Origin: Planctomycetales bacterium
GTDB lineage: Bacteria; Planctomycetota; Planctomycetia; Pirellulales; Lacipirellulaceae
DNA: 64,000 bases
Reading direction: 5' to 3'
Assembly: GCA_020427155.1 (NCBI GenBank)
Contig: JAGQOW010000003.1
Coordinates: 33,475-97,474, forward strand
Numbering within the stretch: position 1 is the first letter of the stretch; each line of letters opens with the position of its first letter. The notes under the pieces are model-generated. The model saw nothing but the letters and a program-made list of their open reading frames with translations, ran no database searches and had not been told where the DNA came from. Below are positions 62,777-64,000 of this stretch, one piece after another. Both the position numbers and the translations under genes were made by a program.

Positions 62777-63295
62777 TCACTCGAGCGAAATATCTACCAT
62801 CATGTCGCCCGCCACTTGTTCCAGCGCTACGCGGAGCAACTCAGTCGAAAAACCCTCGGGGAGACGCAGTTGGGCGTCGGCTTGAAACAGTTCTTGCCCC
62901 GTATTGGCGGCCCGTCGGCACTCTGTGCTCAACTCTTCGACGTTGACCCCGTGCGCAGCCAGCACGCGGCTGATCTCACGCACAATTCCCGGCCGATCCT
63001 GTCCGACCAGCGACAAGCGCACAGCCGGGGTCTCCGATGGCGGCGCCACGGCCAGATCGGCGTGGACGACCGACTCTAAACCCGCTGCCGCCAGATCTGC
63101 GATTGCCGCACGGAGCGCCTCGGCCTTGGGCTCGTCGACCTCCACGCGCAAGATTCCGGCAAACTGCCCCGCCAGATGGGCCATGCGACTTTCCACCCAG
63201 TTGCCTCCATGCTCGGCAACTGCCTGCGCAAGCGAATCCACCAGGCCCGGGCGGTCTTGGCCAAGAATGGTGAGTACGAGAGAGGTCGTGGGCAT
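62777..63295 (-). CDS. Double ACT-domain protein (GcvR-like)
   Basis: A 172-residue protein with two ACT domains, each beginning with the motif LGQDRPGLVDSLAQAV or VGQDRPGIVREISRVL. ACT domains bind amino acids. The pattern matches GcvR-type proteins that control glycine-cleavage genes in proteobacteria; here the target is unknown. There is no DNA-binding domain. It lies between the convergent DUF2585 gene and lysA, the latter 31 bases upstream on the same strand. Confidence 0.9.
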   Translation of the reverse strand: MPTTSLVLTILGQDRPGLVDSLAQAVAEHGGNWVESRMAHLAGQFAGILRVEVDEPKAEALRAAIADLAAAGLESVVHADLAVAPPSETPAVRLSLVGQDRPGIVREISRVLAAHGVNVEELSTECRRAANTGQELFQADAQLRLPEGFSTELLRVALEQVAGDMMVDISLE

Positions 63296-63326
63296 CTCGA
63301 TGAGGACCTTTTGTTGTGTAATCCAG

Positions 63327-64000
63327 TTAGGGTATCACTTCGCCGCGTACGATGTCATCAAACGTCTGCCGCTGGCGAATGAGGTTTGCTTTGCCGTTTT
63401 CGATCAGCACTTCGGCAGCCAGCGGCTTGCTGTTGTAGTTGCTGCCCATCACTGCCCCGTAGGCGCCAGCGCACCCGATGACAAGAAAATCGCCAACCGC
63501 AGCTTCAGGCAAAGAACGACTACAGACAAAGCCACCTTCTTCCTGAGTGAAAATGTCACCCGATTCGCAGAGCGGCCCCCCCACAATCACATCGACATGC
63601 GAAACCCCGCCACCATCGTTCTGATCACTGACGCCTGAGGCCTGGCCCTTCTTTGCCAGGCAGACCGCCATCGGGTGATACGCACCGTACAAAATCGGCC
63701 GGGCCAGATTATTGAATCCCGCGTCGACCAAATAATAGAGCCGCTCGCCCATGCGCTTGATCGCTCGGATTTCTGCAATCAGGCTTCCACTTTCGGCCGT
63801 GAGGTAACGGCCCGGCTCGATTTCCAGGCTGATCGGGTTGCCGTACGCAGCCGCCAGCCTATTGCGGGTCGCATCCCACAAGTCGAAGTAGGCAGCCAGA
63901 TCCACCCGCTCGTCGCCTTCGCGATAGGGCGTCGGCAAACCGCCTCCGGCACTGATCGAACGCAAGGTTGGCCCCACGGAGTGGGCCGCATTTTCCATGG
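63327..64000 (-). CDS. lysA: Diaminopimelate decarboxylase, N-terminus cut by window edge
   Basis: The C-terminal 224 residues of a fold-III PLP enzyme that decarboxylates meso-diaminopimelate to lysine. Seen: ISAGGGLPTPY (PLP phosphate binding), EIEPGRYLTAESG, the catalytic Cys in GPLCESGD, and GCAGAYGAVMGSNYNSKP with the PLP-contacting Tyr. The frame continues off the right edge, so the N-terminal part with the PLP lysine is missing here. It lies upstream of the ACT-domain gene and may share its transcript. Confidence 0.93.
   Translation of the reverse strand, partial: MENAAHSVGPTLRSISAGGGLPTPYREGDERVDLAAYFDLWDATRNRLAAAYGNPISLEIEPGRYLTAESGSLIAEIRAIKRMGERLYYLVDAGFNNLARPILYGAYHPMAVCLAKKGQASGVSDQNDGGGVSHVDVIVGGPLCESGDIFTQEEGGFVCSRSLPEAAVGDFLVIGCAGAYGAVMGSNYNSKPLAAEVLIENGKANLIRQRQTFDDIVRGEVIP

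Noticed and set aside
1..64000. CRISPR arrays, insertion sequences and prophage genes
   Set aside because: I saw no spaced direct repeats of CRISPR type, no transposase or integrase domain and no phage structural gene. The only tandem repeat is the heptamer block at 49741-49782.

Overview
The window looks like chromosome from a planctomycete, most likely Pirellulales (Planctomycetota). This is an inference from gene content. The markers are a MoxR/DUF58/vWA/DUF4159 cluster, a large PA14 plus multiheme cytochrome c protein, a TAT-exported sugar isomerase-like protein, small secreted Tyr/Trp-rich proteins, an LptD-like outer-membrane protein, and many TTG or GTG starts without a clear Shine-Dalgarno. 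Gene density is high, with short intergenic gaps. I saw no tRNA, rRNA, CRISPR array, transposase or prophage gene. Both window edges cut a gene: a dynamin-like GTPase on the left and lysA on the right.

Layout. 1-2589: two coupled dynamin-like GTPases on the minus strand. 2842-5040: recQ. 5060-11538 (minus): MoxR ATPase, DUF58, BatA-type vWA protein, and vWA/GATase-like protein. They are divergent from a prenyltransferase-fold plus DUF4159 protein (11715-14090), and a perfect interrupted palindrome lies between the two units. 14113-16263: MMPL/RND-type exporter. 16741-20282: LptD-like barrel coupled to a diacylglycerol-kinase-like protein behind a good sigma70-type promoter. 20456-21343: TAT-exported isomerase. 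21347-24635 (minus): both subunits of DNA topoisomerase VI. 24992-25837: two small secreted proteins. 25849-30892 (minus): a vWA protein with a TonB-like anchor, ExbB, two ExbD and a TPR-like protein. 31119-34811: def, fmt, a PqiA-like and an MlaD/PqiB-like protein. 34820-36385: FMN glutamate synthase-like. 36703-40962: five-heme cytochrome. 41041-42786: ArsR regulator divergent from an SRPBCC/membrane/VOC operon. 42860-43991: DUF1569, TfoX-N and a small membrane protein. 44040-50177: miaB, glnE, HU, P-II and a 2Fe-2S ferredoxin. 50443-52732: small conserved protein, thyA, folA, tag. 52729-59211: epmA, M48 protease, LemA, efp, epmB, rlmN. 59219-64000: PQQ-like propeller, solitary DNA methyltransferase, double 4Fe-4S ferredoxin, DUF2585, ACT-domain protein, lysA.

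How they work together. The window carries EF-P, its radical-SAM lysine mutase EpmB and its ligase EpmA. It also holds GlnE with a P-II protein (nitrogen control), ThyA with DHFR (folate cycle), and Def with Fmt (formyl-methionine cycle). The less understood parts are the MoxR/vWA cluster and the ExbB/ExbD/TonB-vWA cluster. Both look like envelope machines whose substrate is unknown. Several intergenic palindromes are candidate operators: 11622-11646, 42430-42447, 62015-62031 and 62040-62065. The last has the TGTGA-N6-TCACA form of Crp/Fnr-family sites. A seven-base tandem repeat lies just upstream of the P-II gene.
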